In this document: piece after piece, positions 11,433 to 22,725 of the stretch
How positions within the stretch are numbered: the first letter of the stretch is position 1
Layout of the letters: each line of letters begins with the position of its first letter
From: Letharia columbiana
Lineage: Eukaryota; Ascomycota; Lecanoromycetes; Lecanorales; Parmeliaceae
Length of the DNA stretch: 64,000 nt
Direction of reading: 5' to 3'
Assembly (NCBI RefSeq): GCF_014066305.1
Contig: NW_023501040.1
Coordinates: 930,001 to 994,000, forward strand
Notes under the pieces: generated by a model
Told to the model about the DNA's origin: nothing
The model's input: only the letters and a program-made list of their open reading frames with translations
Database searches by the model: none
Made by a program: the position numbers and the translations under genes

Positions 11433-12370
11433 ATCGGTAGGGGGATAATTGATGGTAGGATACGAAGGGGTTGGAGATATCGGCGCGAGGCTTATCTGGC
11501 ATTCGAAGGAAAATGGCAATGGTGTGGATGAAGAGAATATGGGATTTGGGCCGGAAGATATTGTGAAAGATACCTACTAGCTTTGAAAAGCGGAAGATGG
11601 GGGTCCGGATGGCAGAGGCTGTGTTGATGGAGCGCGTAGCGGGAAGGAGCCGGAAATCTCACAGGTAGATGGGAGGGAGGAGCCGGAAGTTGGCGATCGA
11701 TGAACCAGCCGGGGGGAGGGGCGTACGATGTGGATGCTGCAGATGAAAAGAAATGGCAGAGGGACGAGCTTGATGCTCGATGGCCAAGGCGGGCTTTTTT
11801 GAAGCTCTGAAAGCGCGCGATATAAGCCGTAAGGAGTAAGGTATGTTGGGGGTTGGGACTTGGGCGAGAACGAGCGGAGGAAGATTTGTTACTTTAGAGT
11901 TTGGAACGCTGCGGGTAGCATGGCGTCCGTCGATTTCCGTCTTTTTGGAGATACGATAAAGTAGCATCGCGTAAAGTGGTGGGATGAAGATTGAAGACGA
12001 TGAACTTCTGCTTCCCTTCGACGTGCCAACCGATCAGTAGTGTATCGACGCGTCACATTTGCATGAGCAGCATCGTACCGACATAGAAATCTGCACAGTA
12101 ATTCAATTGAAAGCATCACCGTCGGCATTTGTCATAATATCGACGCGTCGAGGCAGACGAACAGCCTAAGAGCTGCACGAATCATCCGCGTCACATTTCC
12201 ATCCCAATTCACTTCATCACCCTCTGCGCACCCCAGCCCCGTTTCGATCATATCGTCCGCACCGTAATTCTCTTCCAAAATTTCCCTCCTCTACCTCTTC
12301 GCTCGCTTTACCACACCCTCTGCTACCAGCATCGAATCCCCCCCCCCCCACACACACACACACACACACC
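11433..12370. other. Intergenic, no gene seen
   Basis: Contains only short open frames of no recognisable kind. The 3' end is a C-run followed by a CA repeat immediately before the next start codon. Confidence 0.5.
12338..12369 (+). repeat. C-run followed by CA dinucleotide repeat
   Basis: About twelve C residues run straight into about ten CA units that end one base before the ATG at 12371. It would be the 5' leader of the next gene and may vary in length between strains. Confidence 0.85.
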
Positions 12371-13076
12371 ATGCCTCCGCCACCCTCGTCCGAACCAGTG
12401 CGCCTGGCCCACCTCTTCGTCCGGCTACCGAACCATCACCAGCAGAACGGCAGCAAGCCCACAGGGCAGAACGGGGACTCGGGCTCGGTATCTAGCTCCA
12501 TCCGATTCCCGCCCTCCCCTCCCCCCGCCTTTGGAAACACCGCTAACACACCCCCCTCACCGTCCAGAACCCATCCGCCTCAACCCACCACCAACTCCCC
12601 GCCCCCACCACCACCACACCGTCCACACCCACCAAAACCCACCAAACCCCCTCCAACCTCCCATCCGCCCACCTCCCCCCAACCCCCACCTCCACCAAAC
12701 CCCTCAAGCGCCCCCTCTTCCCCCTCGACCCGGCCCCGGCCCCGGACCCGGAAACCCCATCCCGCAAGCGCCTCCGCCCCGCCCCCCTGCCCCACCAACG
12801 CCCAAGTTCTCGATCCTGTACCGCCGCCAAGGGGGGGAAGAGCCGTCGGTCTCCTGGTTGGAGCTGAAGCGCGCGGCCGAGAGCGTGCTGAGGCAGGTCG
12901 ATTGGGAGGAGGTCGCGGCGGACGTGGCGGGGAATCGGGGCGCGGGGTGGTATAAGCGGGTGGTGAGGGAGGTGCTGCAGGGGAGGATTGAGGAGCTGGT
13001 TGGAAGGGAGGAGGAGGAGGAGGAGGGGGGGGGGGGAGGTGAGATGCGGGTGGTTCGCGTGGTTTTTTTTTTTTGA
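12371..13076 (+). CDS. Proline-rich unknown protein with one apparent frame break
   Basis: No family recognised. Exon 1 (12371-12487) encodes MPPPPSSEPVRLAHLFVRLP and more. An intron is likely at 12488-12567, because CCGCTAACAC and CCGTCCAG mark a branch site and acceptor. The spliced frame then reads naturally through KPLKRPLFPLDPAPAP and SRKRLRP. At the C4 tract near 12789-12792 the frame must slip by one base to reach KFSILYRRQ and SVSWLELKRAAESVLRQVDW, which looks like a conserved C-terminal helical domain. The end is acidic and glycine-rich, with a stop at 13074-13076. Either one C is missing in the assembly or the gene is broken. The basic patch hints at a nuclear protein, but that is a guess. 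Confidence 0.5.
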
Positions 13077-13342
13077 AAGAAAGGTGATGGATGGATGGGA
13101 GGAGGATGGTGGCTACGTTGGCGGATTGTGGCTAGCGATGCGTTAGGTGGATTGGAGGATGTTGTTGGATTGAGAACTGCTACAGCTTTGAGCAGTTGAC
13201 GCGTTGGAGGAGGACCAGGCTGTGAGAATTGGCAGCAGCTGTGTCTCCGAGAGGATAGGAGATGCAAACAGTTTCATTGTACATATCCACCAGACCAACC
13301 GTCTCAATCTTCTTGACCTATCTGATACACTCCTTGTCTCCC

Positions 13343-15307
13343 TTAGAACGTACTCGTGGCCAATCGACTGGCCGCATTCTTTGCATCGATTCTGTCATCA
13401 TCTGGCTCCTCTGCCACACCCTTCAGACTTGACGCCCCAGTACCCGCTCTCTTCCGTCCTCCATCTTCACCGTTTACCCCATCCTCTTCCTTCACAGTTG
13501 GTGGAAAGCCTCCACTGACACTCCGATCCAGCGCATCGGGCCTCCGGGGCACACCACTCCACGCGTCTCCTCGTGGACCCTGACTGCTCGCCATGCTTGT
13601 CCTGCGTATGACAGGATGTGCTTCTCGTCCCAACCGTGACAGGCCACCAGAGGCATCGATGGCTCGTACATCAGGCCGGACAGCCTCGAGAGTAGCCAGT
13701 GTCCGACGCTCAAAGTCAATCTCACGGAGAACGTATTCGCGAATACTGACACGAAGGTCTGCAGCTGTACGTGCGAACCAGCGCCGTTTCTCGTGCAACA
13801 GGTTACTTGTCACACGCTGTGTTTTGTGAGCAAGATATTGTTCGTGGCTTTTGGCTTCGTCGAGAGCATTGATGGCTTCATCGACTTTTTCTCGACGCAC
13901 AGAGCCGCTGGATTTGATTCTATCGGCGGCAGACAGTTTGTTCCGGGTGGCTGCTTGGGCCGTGAGGAGGTCGCGCAGGAGAATATGGCGGTTTGTAAGG
14001 GTTTCTTTGACGATGAGAGCGTCAGAAGAGTGGTAATTCAGGGGATCACCAATAGTAGTTGCTTCAGCTGTGCCTTGTGCTGCATGATAGTCGCCTGTTG
14101 TTTGTATGATTTTGCCTAGTTTGCGATATGCGCTTGCGAGACCTGGATGAGGTTCTTGGACGGACAATTGGCCGATCTTGACGCCTAGATCCGATTCTGC
14201 CAGACCGAGCCCTGGGGTGCATGAGTGAAACGTGCCAGCGCAATTGAGTAGACAGCCTACTCACCTCGCCTCGCCTTCACCACCCGGTCGACCTTCTGGC
14301 CGGTCTCCATAGTCCCGAGGTAGAAAAGCTTGACAATAGGTCGGGCGTCATGAAGCTCAGGCGTATCATCTGGTGGCGGTGCGAACTGCTTAATAACTTT
14401 TCTCCGTACCCCAGTAGCTGGCTGCTTCATTCTTATCATAGGGCTATACCCGGCATCGCTTTCAACAAAAAACACCATCTCGTCATCCCTCATGAGAACA
14501 TCATTACCACAAACATAGTTCAGCCATCTCTGCAACGAGGCTTTGGTTCGAGCTTCATCTTCATCTGTTCCGGCGCCAGCGGACGTGAGAGCGGGAGGCA
14601 CTGCGGGCACAAAGGCTTCCGGATTGGAGGAGATTAAATGATCTGCTAACTTGACAAACTCGGAATGTGTGCGTTTTATGGCTCTGACTTGTGTGGTGCG
14701 AAATTTTGGGAGATTCGTCTTTCAATCCGGTCAGCTTCCTCCAAGCACTCCTCCCCCAGAATTTATATTGACTCACATGAACATCGAAAGTGATGGCAGG
14801 ATCCTTTTTCCCTGTGCGCTCAAGACCAGTGATTTTCGCTTGCAGCTTGTACTGTGGAGGCTGCCTCTGCCCAGCACGAGCGCCCGGGTGATATCGCTGA
14901 GGTCCAGGACCTCTTGCATGCTGTTGTTTATGAATTGCCTGTTGGTACCACTCCTGTTGCCGTTGCTGGTATAGCTGTTGTTGTCGAAGCTCTTCTTCAG
15001 TCAATGGTGGGCCTTGGAATCGGATATCGCTCGCCGTGTCTGATCTGCTAGGTATCCTCCCCGCCCCATTCGGCTGTTGTGGAGGCTCTTCGTAGCTAGA
15101 AGCATTGGGTGACTCTTGATCGCTTCCATATCGCTCTTCTTGGTGCTGAGGTTCGGGGGTCGGTGGCGCATGCTTTGCTGTGGGCGAATCGGGTTCCCTT
15201 CCAGACTCTGGTTGAGGGAAGCTTGTTCTGGTGGGTTGAGGAGAAGACTGCCATGGATCTGCCCCTGCAGGATGGTCTGGGTCATTGGGAAGTGATGAGT
15301 AGTCCAT
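13343..15307 (-). CDS. VPS17: Sorting nexin Vps17 (retromer)
   Basis: Three exons (15307-14777, 14718-14265, 14211-13343) encode 617 residues; introns are 58 and 53 bp. The first 145 residues are disordered and rich in Pro, Gln and Ser, starting MDYSSLPNDPDHPAG. A PX domain follows from about residue 150 (YKLQAKITGLERTGKKDP, then FRTTQVRAIKRTHSEFVKL), and a Vps5/Vps17-type BAR region fills about residues 340-530. The C-terminal tail is low-complexity. Vps17 pairs with Vps5 to form the membrane-bending half of retromer, which returns cargo from endosomes to the Golgi. In this family the PX domain is a phosphoinositide reader. It runs in the same direction as ISY1, 328 bp downstream of it. Confidence 0.92.
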
Positions 15308-15635
15308 TATAAGCTATAGAATTGGCCGACCAAAGGATGCGAAACCAGTCAATAACATGCGATGAAATCGGAGACTTCGACATTCTCCACCTCTAAGCAA
15401 CGGCGGAAGCAACGATCAATCCGTCGGAGAGGGATAAACTTTCCCCCGTTCAGTCAACAAGACCCTTTCTCCTTTCCCCTCTACAGCTTTGGACTATCAT
15501 TCAAAGCCTCTCTAATGGTCATATCACTTTCTCTACAGAGACTGTAGTATAGGCTGAAACATACGTCCGAGGATCTATGCCCATCGTAGCTGATGATTCG
15601 CCAATTGCGGAGACTCTCTGGGTTCTTGGACATCA

Positions 15636-16495
15636 TCAACCCAATTTATCCAATAGCCGTCGTCTCCTTCTGTCCACCAGCTCCTCCTGAACCTCTTCGC
15701 TCGTAGGTAATCTCCAACCGACCCCATCTCCAGCATCCCCTGGAAGAGGCTCCCAACCTGCCTCTGACTTTCCATCCCCTTGCTCTTTGAGATTCTCAAA
15801 TGCCTCTTTCTCCTTCTCTGCCTCGTAATCTAGCAGAGTGCCATCCTCTTCATCTAAGTTATAGCCATAGTAGCTGGCGTCTACCTGCCGCCTAAGATCC
15901 GCCCTGCTCTCTAACGGTTTGTCCGGCGCTTTTGGCTTGCTCGACTCGAACATTTCCTTCACACCCGGTAATTCTCGTGCTCGACCAAAGTACCTGACAT
16001 AGAATGTTAACTCATCAAACTTCTCACGACCAACTTCCGTAGCATAGACACACCTATAGCCCTTTCCACCCCCAGGAATCTCCTTCCCCTCCTCGTCATA
16101 GACCTTTCCCCCACCCCTCATATAATTTGGGCCCCCCAGATTCCGTATCTGCACCTCCCACATATGCTTTTCCCGCATCGCCTTGTTGATCTCGTCGTTC
16201 AAATCCCGAATCTGAAAATCGCTCAGGCTCTGCTCTTGTATCTTGCTGACTTTGCGCGAAATCTCCTTGAGAACCTGGCCCCGCCATTTCTCGCATGCTG
16301 GTATCGCCGTGACTTCAGTGATCATTTTAGGACGGCGAGTACGGCCTGCATCGATTATGCCCAAGGAAGCGGCTTGTTGCGCTCGGAAACGAAAGAGCAT
16401 AGACTGCGCTTTTTCGGAATTTCGCGCCTGGACAAGGACATGTTAGCGTACGAGTTTCGACAAGTGGGCCAGTATTGGGGTATCACTCTTACCAT
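15636..16495 (-). CDS. ISY1: Pre-mRNA splicing factor Isy1
   Basis: The protein has 264 residues. Its ATG (16495-16493) is the only coding part of exon 1; a 65-bp intron (16492-16428) with GTAAGA, a GCTAAC branch and GTCCAG follows directly. Exon 2 (16427-15636) then begins ARNSEKAQSMLFRFR. That joined start is the well conserved N-terminus of Isy1. Continuing text such as CEKWRGQVLKEISRKV, QIRDLNDEIN and LGGPNYMR also matches. Isy1 belongs to the NineTeen complex and contacts the catalytic centre of the spliceosome during the first step. A model that ignores the tiny exon would start at an internal Met and lose ten residues. Confidence 0.93.
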
Positions 16496-16854
16496 GTTTG
16501 CAGAGGGTTAACAGGAATGTAGGATGTGGAAAGGCAAGCACAAGCTGGAGAGAGGTCGCAAGGAGAGGAAGTTCCTGGCAGCTTTCATGCCATTGGCCGA
16601 GGCGGGCCAAGGCCCCGTCCTCAACCCCCATCAAGCCTAGAGTGACCGCCGCTATATGGGCCCCCTCGGTCGCGCGACCGAAGGTAGTTAAGTTGTCTGG
16701 CATGCGAGACCCTGTGTAATCATTGCGAAAAATTATTGAAATGTTTCGAATAGAATTCTTCCGTCTAATCTTTTTTAGACTGTCAGCTCCTGAAGGCCTC
16801 ACTCAACCTTCTCTCACACCGCCATCTTGGAGTGAGAGAGGACTTTGATCGACT
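16496..16854. promoter_or_regulatory. Promoter side of ISY1 and of the decayed kinase gene
   Basis: A 359-bp stretch between the ISY1 start (minus strand) and the APH-like pseudogene (plus strand). It should contain the ISY1 promoter. No specific element was recognised. Confidence 0.35.
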
Positions 16855-18015
16855 ATGGACTTCAAGTGAGTTACGTGATTACTATATAGACATTTATTCA
16901 CTTGAAATCGCGCCTCCATCTTTCTTCGATCGTGACGGCTTTCCGACCCAGAGAGAATGTGATGACCTCGCCCGCTCCCTGCTTAGGGCAAAGTCTGTAT
17001 TGCCGTTTACTGTCAAGGGGCAATTCAGTCACACTGTATTCTCTTTTTAAGCTGTCACAGGAGTCCGAAGCGGTGAAGATGAAAGCAGCCAATCCTTTAG
17101 GGATGCGAAGCTCGCGCCATTTCGTCTCAACAATTCTAAAATCGACATCTACGCGGCGCAGCTAGCGAAAGTTATCCACGGAGGTGTTGCTGCAGAGACA
17201 CATTATTGGGCAGGAAGCAGAAACGTGCTTGCGGTTGTATATGATCCAGAAGCTGCCGGGGTGACATACATAGAGACGGGGGGTTTTTTATCGGGATGAG
17301 TCCAGAGCAGGCCTCGAAGCAGCTGAGGATGCTTAGGGATTTCGCTAGGTACGCGAAATCAAGACCCCTACGCAAATTGCTGTGAACTCTTTCAGCTGAC
17401 TCGCTTGGAACTGCTAGGTTTTATGCCGCATGCTGGCTCCATCCGCAACTAGTATGCAGAATCTGCGAGAGAACATCAGAGCCACCGTATCTAACAAGCT
17501 CACCCTTCTTGAGCCCACTCTGCCTCCTCGATTTACTGCCAACGTCTTCTTGTGCACTAAGAGAGCTCGGTGAGCTCTTTCACCCCCATTATCCGCAAGT
17601 CCTCACACATGGAGGCCTCTGTCCAGTGAACATACTCGTCTCACCGTCAACAGGCCGCGTCACGCGTATCATCGAGTGGGCAGAGGCCGAACTCTTACCC
17701 TTCGGGCTTGCCCTTTACGGTCTAGATGTTCTACTCGGATACCTGGGCCTAGGAGGATGGAGCTATCTCGAGATCCGGGACGAGTTGGAACAAAAGTTTT
17801 GGAAATATTTATCGGACTGCATCGCTGATGCTAAGGGGCCACCAGAAGACAGAATACGAAATGCAGTAACCATCGCGCGGGAGGTGGGAGTGCTCATGCA
17901 GTATGGGTTCAAATGGAAGACTGGGGTTGTAGAGTGAGCAGTCACCGAGGAGGACGCAGGCTCGTTAGCATACCTTGATGCGTTCCTGCTTACGGGTGAG
18001 ATATATCGTGGATGA
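16855..18015 (+). pseudogene. Broken APH-family (aminoglycoside phosphotransferase-like) kinase gene
   Basis: Pieces in several frames follow the order of a fungal APH-domain protein: PPSFFDRDGFPTQRECDDLA, TVKGQFSHTV, GVTYIETGG, MSPEQASKQLRMLRDFARF, LTLLEPTLPPRFTANV, HPHYPQVLTHGG and LPFGLALYGLDVLLGYLG. The frame changes at about 17042-17050, 17285, 17452 and 17565, and a TGA at 17935-17937 precedes EDAGSLAYLDAF, which should be the true tail. The catalytic-loop Asp of LTHGD is Gly here (THGGLCPVN), and the metal-binding Asp of IIDWA is Glu (IIEWAEA). At least one intron (about 17349-17419) is still recognisable. The number of lesions and the lost catalytic residue argue for a true pseudogene and against read errors. 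Confidence 0.75.
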
Positions 18016-19118
18016 CAAGATGGAAAATTGGACATCATCTTGTGCGTCAAATATCGTAGGATAGGAGAGCACCGTAGAGTAGGATAATATCACAGGATGA
18101 TAGAGCACTGCAGGGTAAGTAGGGTCTGCTTTGTCCCTGCTCATCAAGCTCATTCGCTAAAACGGCCAAGGTAATGTACATTTCTGATTGCTTGTTGAGC
18201 CAAGTAAAGCTGACTCAGCATATCACCACTCTTTCTTTGCCAAATTTTGTGCTACATCTGGGGTCCGAATTCCTACTTCCTCTCATCACTATGCAACGGG
18301 AATTTTTCAGGAGAAGTTTTGCAATAGAAAGAAGACTGCTAAAGACTCACCGTCATACAACACTGTCGAAGACGGCGTTTTCGTACATTGATGAGGACTG
18401 AAGTACGGAAACAGCAGACAGCGGAGTGAGAGACATGCATGGGGCTAATCAAGGAAAAGGGCCACGAAATGTTGCCAATATGCAGGGTTTTCAATCGAAC
18501 ATTTGGTGATTGGATGTGAGCGTCGCAGAGACGTAGTCGGTTGAAGATGACAGTCGATTGCTGAGCTATTTGCCGGATCCGCTTTAGCATTTTCGTGTCG
18601 GTGTTTGCCCCTACAGTATATGAGTCCGAACGGTACCTCTGTTTTCCAAGACGTCGACCATGGAGACAAGAGCCGTATAGGACCTTTGTGTGTCAGGCAG
18701 TCAAGTAGTCCACATTCTTTGCTTCGTCCGACTCCAAAGGGAACGGTATTTACCAAAAGACCACAACTTGATACACCTTCAATCTGATTTTCACGCTATC
18801 ATTTTCCTGGGACTGTAACGTCGATGGTAGGTTCTCACTCTTCCCCTCAGTTAGGCGCCTATGGGCGAGGCTTTTATTGCCACTTCTGCTCGCGCAATAT
18901 GAGAAAAGTGTCATCTGACAGTGGCATGGGCTTAGCGCCTGCACACCCGATCATTCTCTTGTTGTCAGTGGACAGCTCTAACAATGTAACAGTAACAACT
19001 CAGACCCTACCATCTTGCATAACGATGAGGATACATTCATGCCCCTTCGACTGTATAAATATGCATCAGTTTCCCTCTCAACCTTTTCTGGGACTAGATT
19101 CCATCATACCTTTACGAA
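18016..19118. other. Intergenic, nothing supported
   Basis: About 1.1 kb of unique-looking sequence. Several open frames of 60-100 codons on both strands have no motif. No repeat or RNA gene was found by eye. Confidence 0.45.
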
Positions 19119-19700
19119 GTGGCATCAGAGAACGTCGTCAATATGTGTCTCCAATTTGTGTGTTACATCTGCGGCGACGATTTGGAGGATGACAAGAGTC
19201 TCGTGCTGTGTCATAACTCTATGTTGACGCTGCAAGTAAAGTCTAGGGACTACAAAGACTGCCCGGACTATGTCCGAAAGGAGGCTGGTGCTCCCATTAG
19301 GTGCAACCTCTGCTTAGAGGCCGACCCGAGCGTAGCTGGGACTTTGCTGGCGCGCATTAATCCTGCATTTGGGTACCTTGAGTAAGCGCTCCTCTTCTCC
19401 TTTCCCTTTTGCCAGAGTGTGGCTCCTCACTGTCCATGGTGATCAGATGGTTGCTAACTCAAAGATAGCTCAAGCTATCTGTCCCAGTTTCCGGCGGATG
19501 GATCAGCCTTGCTTACTCAGGCGCCATTAACTTTTTTGCCCATACATCCCCAGTACTCACCACCTAACGAGGAGCCAAAGCGTACTGAGGTCCCTAGCTG
19601 GGAAAATGGCACCACTGCCTCTATCTATGAGACAACAGATGGGAACAGACAGATCAGTGCACCCACAGAAAGCAGAGGCTTGTTCGGCAATCAGAAGTAA
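19119..19700 (+). CDS. Small cysteine-rich unknown protein
   Basis: Two exons (19119-19381 and 19469-19700) give 164 residues. The 87-bp intron starts GTAAGC, contains TGCTAACTC and ends GATAG. Cysteines occur as CYIC, then a single Cys before HNS, then CPDY and CNLC, so a small zinc-binding fold is possible, but the spacing fits no family I know. The second exon is polar and Pro/Thr-rich. Its end overlaps the start of the Zn2Cys6 gene by about 95 bases in another frame. A single-base slip near 19697 would join the two into one protein. The Met at 19143 is an alternative start. Function unknown. Confidence 0.4.
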
Positions 19701-20666
19701 TTTTACAGTGGTCCAAGAGCGGCTACGCGTTGAACCATGTCTTGCCTCCTTGACCACAGAATTAATGCTGACCGAAAACCTCTATAGTGGTTTTCGGCGA
19801 CTCCTCCCCAAATCTCTTGCGAACAACGATGCGTTCCACTCGCTAGCGCCGCCACCTACATCTCTGCAGAATCCCCTATATTTCGCTGGAAGCAGAGCAA
19901 TTGATGACGCTGGCTTCGCTACCGCGAGCGATGGATCGTTTAGCCCAGCTCAAAGCAGACCAGATCGTGTCAGAGAGGCGAGAACAGCAAAATCAATTAC
20001 GGGATTGCGAAGCCAAGAGTCACAGAGTGGTGGCCGGGAGGTTCCTGCTCATACGAACCCAAAGATCCTTATCAATCGTGTTCGAAAGCCAGAGAAGCGT
20101 CGGCAAAGGGCTCCCAAGACAGCGGTTGCATGCGAGAACTGCAGGTAGGTCGTCGTTAGGTTCCTACTGCATGGATGATCTGCAAGTATGTTGACACAAA
20201 GGATAAATTCAGGTGTAGCCACGTAAAATGTACTGGAGAAGTGCCGTCCTGCGAAATTTGTCTTCGCAAAGGGAAGCAGTGTGGATACTATCCGGCTTCT
20301 AAGATTATCACGAGACGAGGTCAGGTGGCCGCAGTTCGAATCAATCTCCGACCTTTGCAGTCTTTGGAACAGCATGGTACCTTACCTCAAGTTCCCGCAC
20401 CTCAGAGGGATGTCTGGAACCTACCCGTTGACCAAGGCCTGCAACAGCATGCTACCACCAATTATTCGACGTTGACAAACGATATTGGTAACTATCCAGT
20501 GGATTTCTCCGTGCAGTACCCCTTTCAGCTTCGTGCAATATCTAGACAAGCCAACAATTGCCAAGGTGACGAAGCAAGGTCACGCGATCGAACGGTATCG
20601 CTAGAGCATGAGAGAATGACGTGTTTGCGTGAAAGAGATGAGAGAACAACAGGAATTCAAAAATGA
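19606..20666 (+). CDS. Zn2Cys6 DNA-binding regulator with internal zinc cluster
   Basis: Two exons (19606-20144, 20213-20666) give 330 residues. Splicing over the 68-bp intron joins ACENCR to CSHVKCTG and produces a correct fungal cluster: C-x2-C-x6-C-x6-C-x2-C-x6-C, starting at C176. Other acceptors in the intron break this spacing. Just before the cluster lies a basic stretch (RKPEKRRQRAPK). The cluster loop lacks the usual Arg/Lys run between the second and third Cys, which is unusual. Most Gal4-type factors carry the cluster near the N-terminus. Here 175 residues precede it, which suggests a wrong start or a fusion with the upstream cysteine-rich ORF. No middle homology region is present. 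Target genes are unknown. Confidence 0.6.
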
Positions 20667-21284
20667 TTAATACTTCCAACGCCCTCATCTCGGCTTGCAA
20701 TTAAGAGGCTTTTGGCTTATGCGAACGTGACTGCTGAATGATCTACCTACAACAACAGCCAATTTTGATGTCGTAGGGAAGAGTCTCTGTTTCACAAACA
20801 TATGATAAAATCTAGAGCATGGCTTGTCCGTTTGACTACTTACCGATTCTTATCATTTATCTTGATGTCAAATGCTTTGATCGGACGCGGAGATAGCTTT
20901 GTTGTCGACCTTCCGCATTGGTCTTCGCCCCAACGCTAAGAAGATACCCGAAAATCCCAATGCACCTCATGATGCCATCCGCGTGCATAAGACCAGCGAT
21001 TGTCTCGAGCATCCTTATTCCACCTTCCGCTTGAGTGTTGCATCGAGCGGGCCGTTGTCCGGACATGGGCGGGCAGGGCGAGAAAAGTGCGTATCATCGC
21101 AGCAAGAAAGTATTTAGCAACGACCATGTCTTGCTTCTGTCATTCTCTATCTGCACACTCGAGTCTTTCTAATCTGCCCTGGGTTCAGTCCCTTCATGTT
21201 TGTTCTAGCCTTGGCAGTCTCTACACAGGCTCCCTGCGTTGAGACTCGCTCTAATAACTACAGACTTACCGCTCCTACCACAAG
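20667..21284. other. Intergenic upstream of the aspartic protease gene
   Basis: 618 bp without a supported gene. It should contain the protease promoter; no clear core element was recognised. Confidence 0.4.
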
Positions 21285-22725
21285 ATGCTTGGTTTCAGAA
21301 AGCTTTGCGCGACTCTTTGTATAGAGCTAAGCCTCTGGGTCGCCGGCGTCCAAGGGTTTCAAAGCCATAAATTCAAGGTTGGAGGGTTATCCTCTGCCCC
21401 ATTTCAAGCGCCCAGCCCAAATACACAGGCGTCACATGTCCTTTCTTTGACTCGACAAGCTTCTGGGATCTCTAGGAGCGCAGGCTATGTGCAATCACTT
21501 CGGAAGGGCAATGAGGTCAATGGAGTCTATGGTGTTGCTCCATTGACATCGGTCGAGGAAGGCACAGTCTTTTTGACCGGCGTGGAGTTTGGGACCGAAT
21601 CCTTCCAAGCGGTTGTTGATACAGGTACGTCGCCAGCGGAGACATTTGGAGGATAATTCAGCTAACGTAGATTTGCTAGGCAGCAGTGATACTTGGCTGG
21701 CTGGGAAAGGGTTCCAATGCGTCAATGTGACTACGGGGGCTGATGAACCAGAGAGCGATTGCCTGTTTGCTTCAACATACACGATAGAGCCACCGTTCAA
21801 ACAGATCCCCGATGTCAATTTCAACATCACGTATGGCGATGGAGAGTTCTTAACGGGTATCTTTGGCATTGAACCGGTGACGATAGCCGGAATCACAGTC
21901 AAAAATCAACAGGTTGCTGTTGTTGACTTCGCAGCATGGTTCGGCGACGGCGTATCAAGCGGCTTGATAGGCTTCGCTTTCCCTTCGATCACCAGCCAAT
22001 ATGCCGGCACGAATCCTGCCTTGGACACGATCACCAATATTCCGTACAACCCCGTCTTCACCAACATGTATGAGGAAGGTCATGTTGCTCCCCTCTTCAG
22101 TCTTGCTATCGAGAGGTCTTCGCTCATGTCAGGAACGGTACCTGGCGGCTTGCTTGCAATAGGTGGCCTACCACCTGTGATTTTCTCGCCCATATTTGCC
22201 AGCGCACCATTCCAGTTGCTTACCATGAACGACGCCGATGCGCCGGCTCCGGTGCCTCAATATCAGTTTTATACCATCACGACGAACGGCTTTTACTACG
22301 AAGGAAGCGAGCATACGCACTGGTCTTTGCCGGACTTCCCCAATCCTTTCGGGCCCCCAACGAATTCGTCTCAAGTCCAGGTCATCGTTGATAGCGGCAC
22401 CACCTTGATATACCTGCCCACGGGTATTGCGGATGCAATCAACGCACTGTTTGATCCACCGGCTATTTACAGTGATGACGAAGGTGCATACGTTGTAGAT
22501 TGCAGCGCAAAGGCTCCCGAATTCGGTATCAGGATCGGGGCAGAGACATTCTTCATCAATCCGGAAGACCTGTTCTTGGATAATGGAGACGGGACGTGCA
22601 TCTCGGGCGTTGATGACGCTGGCGACAGTCTCTCGATCCTTGGAGATGTGTTTCTGAAGAACGTACTGGCCGTATTTGACGTTGGAGCTAGCGAGATGAG
22701 GTTTGCGGCGCGGGAATTTTACTAA
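21285..22725 (+). CDS. Secreted pepsin-like aspartic protease
   Basis: Two exons (21285-21624, 21680-22725) give 461 residues. The 55-bp intron splits the first active-site codon run, and joining gives VVDTGSSDTW with the catalytic Asp at residue 112. The second active-site motif is VIVDSGTTLIYLP with Asp 351. The flap region is represented by NITYGDGEF. A hydrophobic N-terminus (LCATLCIELSLWVAGVQG) acts as a signal peptide, and about 60 residues before the enzyme core could be a propeptide. There is no clear GPI or Ser/Thr-rich tail, so release into the medium or vacuole is likely. It belongs to peptidase family A1; substrate unknown. Intact. Confidence 0.9.
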
